Assembly (NCBI RefSeq): GCF_024355225.1
Contig: NZ_VCNH01000008.1
Location: 868,001-932,000 of the forward strand
DNA from: Roseovarius sp. M141
GTDB lineage: Bacteria > Pseudomonadota > Alphaproteobacteria > Rhodobacterales > Rhodobacteraceae
Length of the DNA: 64,000 nt
Direction of reading: 5' to 3'
Below are positions 55,857 to 64,000 of the stretch, in pieces. A model generated the notes under the pieces. That model ran no database searches. It saw only the letters and a program-made list of their open reading frames with translations, and had not been told where the DNA came from. The translations under genes were made by a program, and so were the position numbers. Each line of letters opens with the position of its first letter. Within the stretch, counting starts at the first letter, position 1.

Positions 55857-56192
55857 ATGTCATTGCCTGTCATCACGAACGACATGTCCGACGCCGAGAT
55901 CGAGCGGATGATGCGAAACGCCCGCAACGCAGCGCAATTCCTCAAGGCGATCAGCCATGAAGGCCGCCTGATGATCCTGTGCCATCTGGCCACGGGCGAG
56001 AAATCGGTGACCGAGCTGGAAAGGCTGCTATCGTCGCGCCAGGCGGCGGTGTCGCAGCAATTGTCGCGGCTGCGCAGTGAAGGGCTGGTTTCCCCGCGCC
56101 GCGAGGGCAAGGCGATCTACTACAGTTTGACAGATCCGCGCGCCGTTCAGATACTCGATGTTGTCTACGATCTGTTCTGCAAGGACGGATAA
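55857..56192 (+). CDS. soxR: SoxR ArsR-family repressor
   Basis: A 111-residue winged-helix regulator: NAAQFLKAISHEGRLMILCHL, then the recognition segment SSRQAAVSQQLSRLRSEGLVSPRREGKAIYYSL. Cys42 and Cys108 could sense sulfane sulfur, as proposed for SoxR-type ArsR proteins. It represses sox genes without thiosulfate. No good ribosome binding site precedes the chosen ATG; a second ATG nine codons later is possible. Confidence 0.88.
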   Translation: MSLPVITNDMSDAEIERMMRNARNAAQFLKAISHEGRLMILCHLATGEKSVTELERLLSSRQAAVSQQLSRLRSEGLVSPRREGKAIYYSLTDPRAVQILDVVYDLFCKDG

Positions 56193-56294
56193 CCCGACGC
56201 CCGGTGACACCATCCCGGATGCGATGATGCTGGCCATCATCGGTCTGTGCGGTGCCTTTGCCGGTAGGCCTGTTCTTCGACGAAAGCATCGTTC

Positions 56295-57413
56295 CTAGCT
56301 GGAGTTCAGGTCGCGGTCATCGACGGCCTCTCGCATCCATTGTTGCAGCGCGTACACCGAGTGTTCAGAGTTCAGCCCGCAGGCCGGGTCCAGAACCAGC
56401 GGACCGGGCTTGTAGCCGCGGCTTTGCAGGCCGCGATACACGCTTTCGACCAGATGGATATCCTCTTCTACGGTGGTCGCGCGGTCCTGAATTGCCAGTC
56501 GGCGGATCACGTCGCTGTCTTCGCCGCGTGGTGTGAACCAGCCGCGCCAGACGGTGCATTGATCCACATCATGCGCGCGCCAGTGATAGGTGTTCAGCAG
56601 GTTGCCCGGATAGATCTGGAACGAAAACATCGGCCACAGGAACAGGCTGCGGTACTCGCCCGCATGGGGTTTGGACAGGTCGATATCGTAGGTCATTGCG
56701 TCCAGCGACTGGCATTGGGTCGTATGGCGCAGCACATGGCCCCGTTCTGAAGGCTGGATGTCATATGTCTCGGGTTTGATGACGCCGGTCGCAAAGGTCG
56801 GGTGATTCAGCGAGCAATGGTAGCATTCCGAGTAATTCTCGATCGAGACTTTCCAGTTGCACTGCTCGGGGATCTCGACCCATTCCAGTGGCTCCAGTGC
56901 GTCGATATCGGGCACATAGTCGCCCAGTTCGGCGCGCACGCCCGGATACCACTCCTCCATCGGCGCGGCGTCCTCGTCGAGATTGACAAAGATGAATCCA
57001 TGCATGTTTTCGGTGCGCACCGGCGTCAGGGAAATTTCGCTGCGATCAAACCCAGGTACGGATTTGATATTGGGGCCGGCGCGCAATTCGCCCGTCATCT
57101 CGTAGGTCCACGCATGGTAGGGGCAGACCACGACCCGCGTGGTGCCCGCGCCGCTGACCAGCTGATGGGCGCGGTGCTGGCAGACGTTGTAGAATGTCCG
57201 CAGAACATCGTCGCGGCCCCGGATGCAGAACAGGCTTTCTCCGGCCAGGTCAAAGCTGAAATAGTCGCCCGCGCCCCGGACCTGGCTTTCATGGCCGGCA
57301 AATTGCCACGTGCGGGCCAGCAGGCCTTGGCGCTCGTTGGCGAAAATTGCGGGGTCGGTGTAATAGCGCGCCTCCAGCGAACGGGCCGGGGTGGGCGCGT
57401 CCTGAACCGTCAT
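56295..57413 (-). CDS. Rieske-type oxygenase alpha subunit (betaine demethylase-like)
   Basis: A 372-residue enzyme with a Rieske [2Fe-2S] site C-x-H/C-x2-H (Cys78-His80 in VCQHRAH; Cys97-His100 in VCPYHAWTYE) and a mononuclear iron site in ENYSECYHCSLNHPTF. It resembles oxygenases that demethylate quaternary amines (glycine betaine, carnitine, stachydrine) more than aromatic ring hydroxylases; the exact substrate is unknown. The ATG at 57413 overlaps the stop of the rpiR gene as ATGA. No reductase partner is visible here. Confidence 0.82.
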   Translation of the reverse strand: MTVQDAPTPARSLEARYYTDPAIFANERQGLLARTWQFAGHESQVRGAGDYFSFDLAGESLFCIRGRDDVLRTFYNVCQHRAHQLVSGAGTTRVVVCPYHAWTYEMTGELRAGPNIKSVPGFDRSEISLTPVRTENMHGFIFVNLDEDAAPMEEWYPGVRAELGDYVPDIDALEPLEWVEIPEQCNWKVSIENYSECYHCSLNHPTFATGVIKPETYDIQPSERGHVLRHTTQCQSLDAMTYDIDLSKPHAGEYRSLFLWPMFSFQIYPGNLLNTYHWRAHDVDQCTVWRGWFTPRGEDSDVIRRLAIQDRATTVEEDIHLVESVYRGLQSRGYKPGPLVLDPACGLNSEHSVYALQQWMREAVDDRDLNSS

Positions 57414-58321
57414 GAGTGCCAATCCTTATCCTCGACATAGATCCCCAAAGCCTGCCGCTGCGCGTGATAGGCATCGACCGAGGTAACGGCATCTTCACCA
57501 GCCTCGGCGATGATGAAGGCAATCAGAACCTCGAAAAACGCGCTGAGCGCAATTGTCGAGATGAAGAACTGCGGCGTGTCCGTCGGCACGACAAAGCGGT
57601 GCTGCGCGTCGACCATGATCGGACAGGCAAGGCTGTCGGAGATGGCGATGACCTGCACGCCCTGCGCACGTGCCACGGCGACCGCCTCGACGATCTCGCG
57701 GCGGTAGGGGCGAAAGGTCATGGCGATCAGGATGTCACGGCTGCCTGCGCGCGCGATGCCATCCACCGGCAGCGTGCCGCCTTGGGGCAGGGCGCGCACG
57801 CCGTCGATGGCCATTCCGGCGAGATAGGCAAAGTTCCGGGCGACGGCATTATTCACCCCGACCCCCAGCACATAACAGCGCCGCGCGGCGACGATGTCGC
57901 GGGCTGCGGCCTCGATCAGGTGATGGTCGGTCGCGGCGAACAGGCTCTCGATGTTGTCGATGGCCGATTCCGCGCTGGCGGCATAAAGCGCGCCCATCTC
58001 GCCGCGCTGCGCCAGCGATTGCAGCCAACGGGCGCGGTCGGGATAGGTTTCGCGGCCCTGCCGGATCTCGTCGCGGAACACTTCGCGAAACGCCTCGTAG
58101 CTGTCCATGCCAAGGGCGCGGGACAAACGTACCAGAGTGTTCGGCTTGACCTCTGCCTTGGTAGCAAGCTGGCGGATCGAGCAGACGCCGATCTCATAGG
58201 GGTTTTCCAGCAGGAAATCTGCAATTTTCCTTAGTTCAGGCGTCAGGTCCAAGCGCCCGGACTGAAGCGTTTCGAGAAGGTCGGCTGGCGTGGCGGGCGA
58301 GGGAACATTTGTTTTATTCAT
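57410..58321 (-). CDS. MurR/RpiR-family regulator
   Basis: A 303-residue regulator: N-terminal HTH_6 (ELRKIADFLLENPYEIGVCSIRQLATKAEVKPNTLVRLSRALGM) and a C-terminal SIS domain (ARRCYVLGVGVNNAVARNFAYLAGM, SRDILIAMTFRPYRREIVE). It is cotranscribed with the Rieske gene and divergent from the GcvT-type oxidoreductase gene, so it probably controls both. The ligand is unknown; SIS domains usually bind phosphosugars, which would be unusual for this pathway. Confidence 0.87.
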   Translation of the reverse strand: MNKTNVPSPATPADLLETLQSGRLDLTPELRKIADFLLENPYEIGVCSIRQLATKAEVKPNTLVRLSRALGMDSYEAFREVFRDEIRQGRETYPDRARWLQSLAQRGEMGALYAASAESAIDNIESLFAATDHHLIEAAARDIVAARRCYVLGVGVNNAVARNFAYLAGMAIDGVRALPQGGTLPVDGIARAGSRDILIAMTFRPYRREIVEAVAVARAQGVQVIAISDSLACPIMVDAQHRFVVPTDTPQFFISTIALSAFFEVLIAFIIAEAGEDAVTSVDAYHAQRQALGIYVEDKDWHS

Positions 58322-58371
58322 ATTGACGATGCTACATTTGTCTTTTACGCTTGTCCATGCAAAACATTTGT
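58305..58371. promoter_or_regulatory. Three ACATTTGT repeats, likely regulator operators
   Basis: ACATTTGT occurs at 58305-58312, 58334-58341 and 58364-58371, spaced 29 and 30 bases, about three helical turns each. The third is part of AAACATTTGTTT, whose arms AAACA and TGTTT are inverted. The first lies inside the first codons of the rpiR gene and the other two in the divergent gap. This fits cooperative binding of the RpiR regulator. Confidence 0.55.
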
Positions 58372-58388
58372 TTCAAGGCGATCTTCGC

Positions 58389-60839
58389 ATGGTTCCATCT
58401 CACGCCCGTGTGGTCATCATTGGCGGCGGCATCATGGGCTGCGGCCTTGCCTACCACCTTGCGCACGAGGGCTGGAGCGACGTGGTGCTGCTGGAGAAGG
58501 CCGAACTGACAAGCGGGTCCACGTGGCACGCGGCGGGGCAGATCACCCATTCGACCTCCAGCTTCGCCTTGGGCACATGCGTTGGCTACAACATCAATCT
58601 CTATTCCCGCGTGCTGGAGAAGGAGACCGGCCAATCCGTCACCTGGCATGGCTGTGGATCGCTGCGGCTGGCCTATACCGAGGACGAGGTGGACTGGCTG
58701 CATCAGACGATTTCGGTCGGCAAGGGTTTGGGGTTCCCGATGGGGTTGGTCGGGCCGGAACAGATCCGCGAACTGCATCCCTTCTATAATCTGGACGGCG
58801 TCAGGGCGGCCCTGCATACGCCCGACGATGGCCATGTCGATCCGGCGGGCGCGGCGCTTGCGCTGGCCAAGGGTGCGCGGCAACTCGGGGTGCGGATCAT
58901 CCGCCAATGCCGCGCCATGAATGTGACGCAGGCCGCAAGCGGTGAATGGCTGGTCGAGACCGAAGCGGGCGGTATCACCTGTGAACATGTGGTCAACGCC
59001 GGCGGCACCTACGCGCGGCAGATGGCGCTGTGGTCCGGTTACGACCTGCCGGCAACGTCGATGACGCATCACTACCTGATCACCGATACCGTTCCGGAGT
59101 TTCAGGATCTGGACAAAGAACTGCCCGTCGTGCGCGATGACCGGCTGGTGTCGGGCTACATTAGAATGGAGCAGAAATCGGGCCTGATCGGCATCTACGA
59201 GAAGGCCAACCCCAACACCGTCTGGGAGGATCACTGCCCTTGGGACGCCGAGCACGAGCTGTTCGAGCCAGATTATGACCGCATCATGCCATGGCTGGAA
59301 AGCGCGATGGGCCGGATGCCTGTGCTGGCGGATCTGGGCATCAAACGCGCCGTGCATGGCGCGATCAGCCATCCGCCCGATGGCAATCCGCTGATCGGCC
59401 CGGCGCCCGGCCTGCGCAATTACTGGTGCTGCTGCGGCACGCAGATCGGCATCGGCTGGGGGCCGGGCCTGACCCGCGAGCTGGCCCGCTGGATGGTGCA
59501 TGGCGCGTCCGACATCAACATGCGCGAATTCGATCCGCGCCGGTTCGGCCCCTATGCGGATCAGAAATTCCAGATCGCCAAGGCCAAGGAGGATTACCTT
59601 CTGCGCCACGAAATCCCCTTTCCGCATTTCAACCGGCTGGTCGGCCGCCCGGTGAAACCCTCGCCGCTCCACGACGCGCTCAAATCCGAGGGCGCGGTGT
59701 TTGAGGAAGTGTGCGGCCATGAGCGCCCGCGCTGGTTTGCGCCGGGCGGCACGGAGGCGCGCGACATCTACGGCTTTCGGCGCACCGCGCTGCACAACAT
59801 CATCGGCGCCGAGGTGCGCGCCGTGCGCGAGCGGGCGGGGACCATGGATATATCTGCCTTCGCCAAGGTAGAGGTATCCGGCCCGGACGCGGCAGCCTTC
59901 CTTGATGCGCTGGTGCCCAACCGCCTGCCGTCCGGGCCGGGGCGCATCGCGCTGACCCATCTGCTGACCGAAAAAGGCCGGATCGAGCTGGAAATGACCA
60001 TTGTCCGACTGACCGCAGACAGGTTCTATCTGGTCTGCGCTGCGTTTTTCGAGCGGCGGCTGCTGGACTACCTGACCTTTGCGCACCAAGGCGAGGGCAT
60101 CACCATCATCAACCGCTCCGCCGACTGGGGCGCGTTCACGCTGAACGGGCCGCGCGCGCGCGAAATCCTGTCGGCCTGCACCGGCGCGGAGCTCACGAAT
60201 GCCGGTTTCAAATGGATGACGGCGCAGGAGATCACTATCGCAGGCCATAAACTCTGGGCGTTCCGCATGTCCTATGCCGGTGAGCTGGGCTGGGAATTCC
60301 ACGGCCCGCCTGACGCGATCCTCGGCGCGTTCCTGGCTGTGAAGGCGGCGGGCAAGGCGTATGGCGTCGCCAATTACGGATCCTTCGCGATGAATGCGAT
60401 GCGGATGGAGAAGGGGTTCAAGGGCGCGGGCGAATTGACCAACGAAGTGACACTGCCCGAGGCCGATGTGATGCGGTTTGTGCGCATGGACAAGGCGTTT
60501 CGCGGCAAGGCCGCGACCGAGATCGCGCTGGCAAAACCGCTGCGCTGGATCTGCACATATCTGGAAGTCGACGGCGACGGGACATCCGACGGTAATGGCG
60601 GCGAGGCGGTACTGTCGAATGGCAGGCAGGTCGGCACCGTCAGTTCCATCGCCTACGGCCACGGCATCGGCAAACTACTTGCCTTTGCCTATGTGAAGGC
60701 AGATCACGCCGCGCCCGGCTCGGAACTGGAGGTTGTCATCATGGGCGCGCCGCGTAGGGCCACAATCCTGACGGCCCCGGCCCATGACGCCGAAAACCTG
60801 CGGCCCCGCGCCGATGCACAGGAGGCAGCAGCACAATGA
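58389..60839 (+). CDS. FAD-dependent oxidoreductase/GcvT fusion (dimethylglycine or sarcosine dehydrogenase-like)
   Basis: An 816-residue protein. The N-terminal DAO domain has VVIIGGGIMGCGLAYHLA (about 8-25) and STWHAAGQITHSTSSF, the usual flavinylation region. The C-terminal half is a GcvT tetrahydrofolate-binding domain (ERAGTMDISAFAKVEVSGPDAAAFLDAL; SYAGELGWEFHGPPDAI). Such enzymes oxidise N-methyl groups and pass them to folate. It is the first gene of the operon that contains dddQ; its stop overlaps the next gene by 4 bases. The substrate cannot be read from the sequence. Confidence 0.87.
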   Translation: MVPSHARVVIIGGGIMGCGLAYHLAHEGWSDVVLLEKAELTSGSTWHAAGQITHSTSSFALGTCVGYNINLYSRVLEKETGQSVTWHGCGSLRLAYTEDEVDWLHQTISVGKGLGFPMGLVGPEQIRELHPFYNLDGVRAALHTPDDGHVDPAGAALALAKGARQLGVRIIRQCRAMNVTQAASGEWLVETEAGGITCEHVVNAGGTYARQMALWSGYDLPATSMTHHYLITDTVPEFQDLDKELPVVRDDRLVSGYIRMEQKSGLIGIYEKANPNTVWEDHCPWDAEHELFEPDYDRIMPWLESAMGRMPVLADLGIKRAVHGAISHPPDGNPLIGPAPGLRNYWCCCGTQIGIGWGPGLTRELARWMVHGASDINMREFDPRRFGPYADQKFQIAKAKEDYLLRHEIPFPHFNRLVGRPVKPSPLHDALKSEGAVFEEVCGHERPRWFAPGGTEARDIYGFRRTALHNIIGAEVRAVRERAGTMDISAFAKVEVSGPDAAAFLDALVPNRLPSGPGRIALTHLLTEKGRIELEMTIVRLTADRFYLVCAAFFERRLLDYLTFAHQGEGITIINRSADWGAFTLNGPRAREILSACTGAELTNAGFKWMTAQEITIAGHKLWAFRMSYAGELGWEFHGPPDAILGAFLAVKAAGKAYGVANYGSFAMNAMRMEKGFKGAGELTNEVTLPEADVMRFVRMDKAFRGKAATEIALAKPLRWICTYLEVDGDGTSDGNGGEAVLSNGRQVGTVSSIAYGHGIGKLLAFAYVKADHAAPGSELEVVIMGAPRRATILTAPAHDAENLRPRADAQEAAAQ

Positions 60840-61896
60840 GCGACACCATGAAAGCAAGGGTGCTGACCGGGCATGGGGGCTTGGACAAATATGACTGGCA
60901 CGAGGATTGGCCGAAACCCGAACCGGGCCCGATGGAGGCGCCGATCCGCGTGGATGCCTTCGGGCTGAACAACACCGACGTCAACACGCGCTCGGGCTGG
61001 TATTCCAAGACCGTCAGCGAGGCGACCACCGGCGGCGCTTATGCGACAGTGGCCCAGGATGACCCGACAGGGGGCGGCGCACCGATCACCTTTCCGCGCA
61101 TTCAGGGCGCCGATGCGGTGGGCGAAGTCGTCGCCGTGAGCGCGGGGGCGGCTCCCGCACTGATCGGCAGCCGCGTCATGATCAACGGCTGGCTGCGCGA
61201 CTGGTCCGATCCGCAAAACATGGACAAGGCGACCTATTTCGGCTCGGAAATCGATGGTGGTTTTACAGTCTTCACCAAGACCGACGTGCGCAACATGGCG
61301 GTCGTGGCCTCCGATCTGAGCGATGCGAAACTGGCGACCTTCACGTGCTCCTACTCGACCGCAGAAGGCATGCTGTCGCGCGCGAATGTCACGGCCGCCG
61401 ACACCGTTCTTGTGCCCGGCGCATCGGGCGGTGTGGGCGGTACGCTGGTCCATCTGGCCAAGCTGCGCGGCGCGCGAGTGATCGCCATGGCATCGGACGC
61501 GAAACATGGTGATGTGGCCACGCTTGGCCCTGATCACATCCTGCCGCGCGCGCGGCGCGGGAGGGCGACAAGGTGAGTGTCGTGGCCGATATCGTTGGCG
61601 GGCCGTATCGGTCGACGCTCGTGGACATATTGGAGCGCGGCGGGCGCTACACTTGCTCGGGGGCGATTGCGGGACCGATGGTGACGCCGGACCTGCGCCC
61701 CCTTTATCTGCGCGATCTGACCCTTACCGGTTCTACCGTCATCCCGCTTGATGTTTTTGACAGGCTTATGGGGTATATTGAAGGCGGTGAAATCAGGCCG
61801 GTCCTTGCCGCCACGTATCCGCTGTGCGACCTTCGCGAGGCGCAGCAGGCGTTCATCGACAAGCAGTACACCGGCAATATCGTGGTGCAGCCATGA
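60836..61896 (+). pseudogene. Zinc-type alcohol dehydrogenase family gene, frameshifted
   Basis: The first part (60836 to about 61550) encodes a medium-chain dehydrogenase N-terminus (IQGADAVGEVVAVSAGAAP, VLVPGASGGVGGTLVHLAKL). The frame then fails and stops at 61576, while the C-terminal part (VSVVADIVGGPYRSTLVDILERGG) continues in another frame to 61896. Restoring one base near 61549-61550 in a GC-only run (CCGCGCGCGCGGCGCGG) gives LPRDAAREGDK and a full-length protein of normal size (about 353 codons). It is therefore either a recent 1-nt loss or a sequencing error. Confidence 0.8.
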
Positions 61897-62480
61897 GCGA
61901 TGCTTTGGACAGGTTGGAGGCAGCGGTCGCTGATCTGGTTCTGGCGACGCCCGCCTTGCGCGAATTTGTCGACTGGCCCGATTGCCCCAACCGGCACGCG
62001 CTGGAGCCGCTTGCGATTCCAGCGATTCCCTTGATCGAGGGAATGACCGCTGCGGCGTCGCCCCGGACCGTGCACGTCGTTGATGCGGTCAAGGTAGCGG
62101 CCCCTCTGGCGCATTGGCAGCAGACCTATACCGTGGCTGAGGTCGGGCGCGATTTTTTGAACCGATATGGCTGGTTCGAGTTGCTCGGGCCGACCGGGCA
62201 TTTCCGGTCCGTCAGCATGCGCGCCTATATCGCATGGTGGGGCGAGGGGCTTCATTATGCGATGCACCTGCATGAGGCCGAGGAGTTTTACTATATTCTC
62301 GCCGGGGCCGCCGAATTTCACGCCGAGGGGCAGCCTTCGGCCATACTCGGCTCTGAACACAACCGGCACCACGCGTCCAATCAACCCCATGCAATGGATA
62401 CCCACGGCGCGCCGGTGCTGACACTGGTTCTGTGGCGCGGGGCCGGTCTTGGCGGTTCTGCGAGGATGGGCACGGAATGA
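61893..62480 (+). CDS. dddQ: DMSP lyase DddQ (cupin)
   Basis: A 195-residue cupin that closely follows DddQ: AHWQQTYTVAEVGRDFLNRYGWFELLGPTGHF, then HLHEAEEFYYILAG with His125, His127, Glu131 and Tyr133, and HHASNQPHAMDT with His160. Tyr122 is also in the position of the catalytic Tyr. DddQ cleaves dimethylsulfoniopropionate to dimethyl sulfide and acrylate, though activities of this family are often low. It overlaps the broken dehydrogenase gene (ATGA) and the following broken racemase-family gene by 4 bases. The reading frame is intact while both neighbours are damaged. Confidence 0.85.
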   Translation: MSDALDRLEAAVADLVLATPALREFVDWPDCPNRHALEPLAIPAIPLIEGMTAAASPRTVHVVDAVKVAAPLAHWQQTYTVAEVGRDFLNRYGWFELLGPTGHFRSVSMRAYIAWWGEGLHYAMHLHEAEEFYYILAGAAEFHAEGQPSAILGSEHNRHHASNQPHAMDTHGAPVLTLVLWRGAGLGGSARMGTE

Positions 62481-63200
62481 AAATTACCCGCATCACTGTC
62501 TGGGCGCTGGATCTGCCGCTGACGCAGCCCTACTGGCTGTCGGGCGGGCGGCTGAAATTCGAATGCCTCGACAGCACATTCGTGCGGATTGACACCGACG
62601 CGGGCGTCAGTGGCTGGGGCGAGGTCTGCCCGATCCCGCATTACCTGCCCGCATACGCGCAAGGCGTGCGTCCGGCGCTGATCGGGGGGGACCCGCTGGG
62701 GGCAGAGGCACTGATGACACGCGCGGATGCCTGGCTGCAAGGGCATGTCTGTGCCAAGTCGGCGCTGGATATCGCGCTTTGGGATATACCGGCAAGGTGG
62801 CGGGCCTGCCGTTGTATCATTCGATCAGCTGTGTTGCACCGGACGAGATCGCGCGCATGGCGCGCGAGGCGAAGGCCGAGGGCATGACCCAGTTTCAGGT
62901 CAAGCTGGGCGCTGATGGCGACTGGCAGTGCGATGTCGCCCGGCTGTCGCTGGTGCGCGCGGCGGGCGACGCGGGTGGGCCGCGCGGCAGTGCGCGCTGC
63001 CACTGGCCTGCCGATCAAGGTCGATGAGAATGGGCATGACACGGCGTCGCTGTTGCGGGCGCATGAACTGGGCTGCATGGATGCGGTGGCGCTGAAGCTG
63101 TCGAAATTCAGCGGGCCGCATCCCCCCACCCGAAGGCCCCGGTCTGGGCGTGACACCAGATGCTGAACCGCTTGGCCACGCTGTGGCCATCATAGATTAG
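62477..63200 (+). pseudogene. Mandelate racemase/muconate lactonizing enzyme family, degraded
   Basis: The pieces are in order but in different frames. MKITRITVWALDLPLTQPYW to ALDIALWDI lies in the first frame. After a 1-nt loss near 62784 the second frame gives TGKVAGLPLYHSISCVAPDE. After about 62965 a stretch is missing and the frame changes to AATGLPIKVDENGHDTASLLRAHE. After KLSKFS about 80 residues are absent, then GRIPPPEGPGLGVTPDAEPLG ends at TAG 63198-63200. Total length is about 720 bases instead of about 1,100. Several independent lesions make a sequencing error unlikely. Confidence 0.85.
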
Positions 63201-63209
63201 GAAACCGCC

Positions 63210-64000
63210 ATGCCCGACCAAACCGCAATGGAGACCTGGGCAACGCGCGCCCGCACCGTGCTGCCTGCCGGGGGCCTTGGTAATTTCGATCCGTCGCTTT
63301 TCATCCAGCGCGGCAAGGGCAGTCGCGTCTGGGACGAGGACGGGCGCGAATATATCGACTACCTGATCGGCTCAGGTCCGATGCTTCTGGGTCACGGCCA
63401 CCCCGAGGTGCTGGAGGCCGTGGCCGAGCAACTGCAAAAGGGCATGACGTTCTTTGCCAACAACGCCCCCGCAGTGCAGCTGGCCGAGGAAATCTGCGAC
63501 GCCGTGGCCTGCGCCGATCAGGTGCGGTTTCTGGCGTCGGGGGGCGAGGCGGATATGTATGCGATGCGCCTTGCGCGCGCCTGTACGGGGCGCGACAAGA
63601 TCCTGAAATTCGAGGGCGGCTATCACGGCATGTCGGCCGAGGCGCAGATGAGTCTTGCGCCGTCGCGCCTTGTGAATTTCCCCCAAGCCGTGCCCGACAG
63701 CGCCGGCATCCCCGAGGCGGTGCGCGGTGAAATGCTGATCGCGCCGTTCAACGATCCGGGCTACCTTGAGAGCCTGCTGGCCGAATATGGCGACCAGATC
63801 GCCGGTCTCATCGTCGAGCCGCTCCAGCGGATCATCCCGCCTGCGCCGGGGTTTCTACAGGCGGTGCGGGATCTGTGCGATCGCTATGGCATCGTGTTGA
63901 TTTTTGATGAGGTCGTGACCGGCTTCCGCTTTGCCTATGGCGGCGCGCAAGAGGCGTATGGCGTGACGCCTGACTTGTGCACATTGGGTAAGGTCATCGG
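63210..64000 (+). CDS. Class III aminotransferase (3' end outside window)
   Basis: At least 263 residues of a PLP-dependent class III aminotransferase, resembling glutamate-1-semialdehyde aminomutase-like enzymes: VWDEDGREYIDYLIGSGPMLLGHGHPEVLEAV, FLASGGEADMYAMRLARACTGRDKILKFEGGYHG, and GIVLIFDEVVTGFRFAYGG. The PLP lysine is probably in TLGKVIG at the window edge. AGGA lies before the ATG at 63210, 10 bases after the racemase remnant. It is the last visible gene of the dddQ operon; the substrate is unknown. Confidence 0.85.
   Translation, partial: MPDQTAMETWATRARTVLPAGGLGNFDPSLFIQRGKGSRVWDEDGREYIDYLIGSGPMLLGHGHPEVLEAVAEQLQKGMTFFANNAPAVQLAEEICDAVACADQVRFLASGGEADMYAMRLARACTGRDKILKFEGGYHGMSAEAQMSLAPSRLVNFPQAVPDSAGIPEAVRGEMLIAPFNDPGYLESLLAEYGDQIAGLIVEPLQRIIPPAPGFLQAVRDLCDRYGIVLIFDEVVTGFRFAYGGAQEAYGVTPDLCTLGKVI

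Noticed and set aside
58332..60662. 776-codon frame antisense to the FAD/GcvT gene
   Set aside because: It mirrors a clearly recognisable protein on the other strand; long antisense frames are common in high-GC DNA with strong third-position bias, and its product resembles no family.

Overview
The window is high-GC DNA with tightly packed genes joined by ATGA-type stop/start overlaps. The gene set points to an alphaproteobacterium of the Rhodobacterales, most likely a marine Roseobacter-group organism. The main reasons are an aerobic cob pathway (cobG, cobN, cobF), a sox thiosulfate-oxidation cluster in soxRS/VW/XYZABCDEF order, a glpSTPQUV glycerol ABC transporter, a phaC-pta-ackA block and a DddQ-type DMSP lyase. 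I see no rRNA, tRNA, CRISPR array, integrase or insertion sequence.

Layout. 1-4162: tail of a YqeY-type gene, DUF2244, then a small envelope/stress group (GlsB-like, YidB-like, YgiB/YgiC-like pair) with a good general-stress ECF promoter match before the GlsB gene. 4388-19523: cobalamin island. A B12 riboswitch leads DUF1636-cobW-cobN-cobG-H-I-J, then cobL-E-M-B-A, with cobK inserted on the opposite strand and overlapping both neighbours. A second B12 riboswitch precedes a CbiM-like cobalt permease, followed by a terminator and cobF. 19604-26658: universal stress protein, phasin-like gene, ackA-pta-phaC operon headed by a shrunken kinase-like ORF, and a thiolase; two FNR-like sites suggest oxygen or redox control. 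26780-39532: glpR, glpD, glycerol ABC transporter and glpK, followed by the Entner-Doudoroff genes edd-eda. 39766-43232: a small unknown gene and pntAB.

43492-56192: two metallo-beta-lactamase-fold genes (one with a non-canonical metal motif), DUF302, then the sox cluster. soxS-soxR run to the right, everything else to the left. A strong intrinsic terminator lies between soxA and soxB and a hairpin between soxX and soxY, so output along the operon is probably graded.

56295-64000: a DddQ-centred catabolic locus under an RpiR-family regulator. It has a Rieske oxygenase, an FAD/GcvT demethylase-type oxidoreductase, an alcohol dehydrogenase broken by one apparent 1-nt deletion, intact dddQ, a mandelate-racemase-family gene ruined by a frameshift and two internal deletions, and the start of a class III aminotransferase. 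Three ACATTTGT repeats at 29-30 bp spacing sit at the divergent promoter. The enzymes around dddQ look suited to methylated-amine or betaine breakdown rather than to DMSP alone, which makes this the most interesting part of the window.
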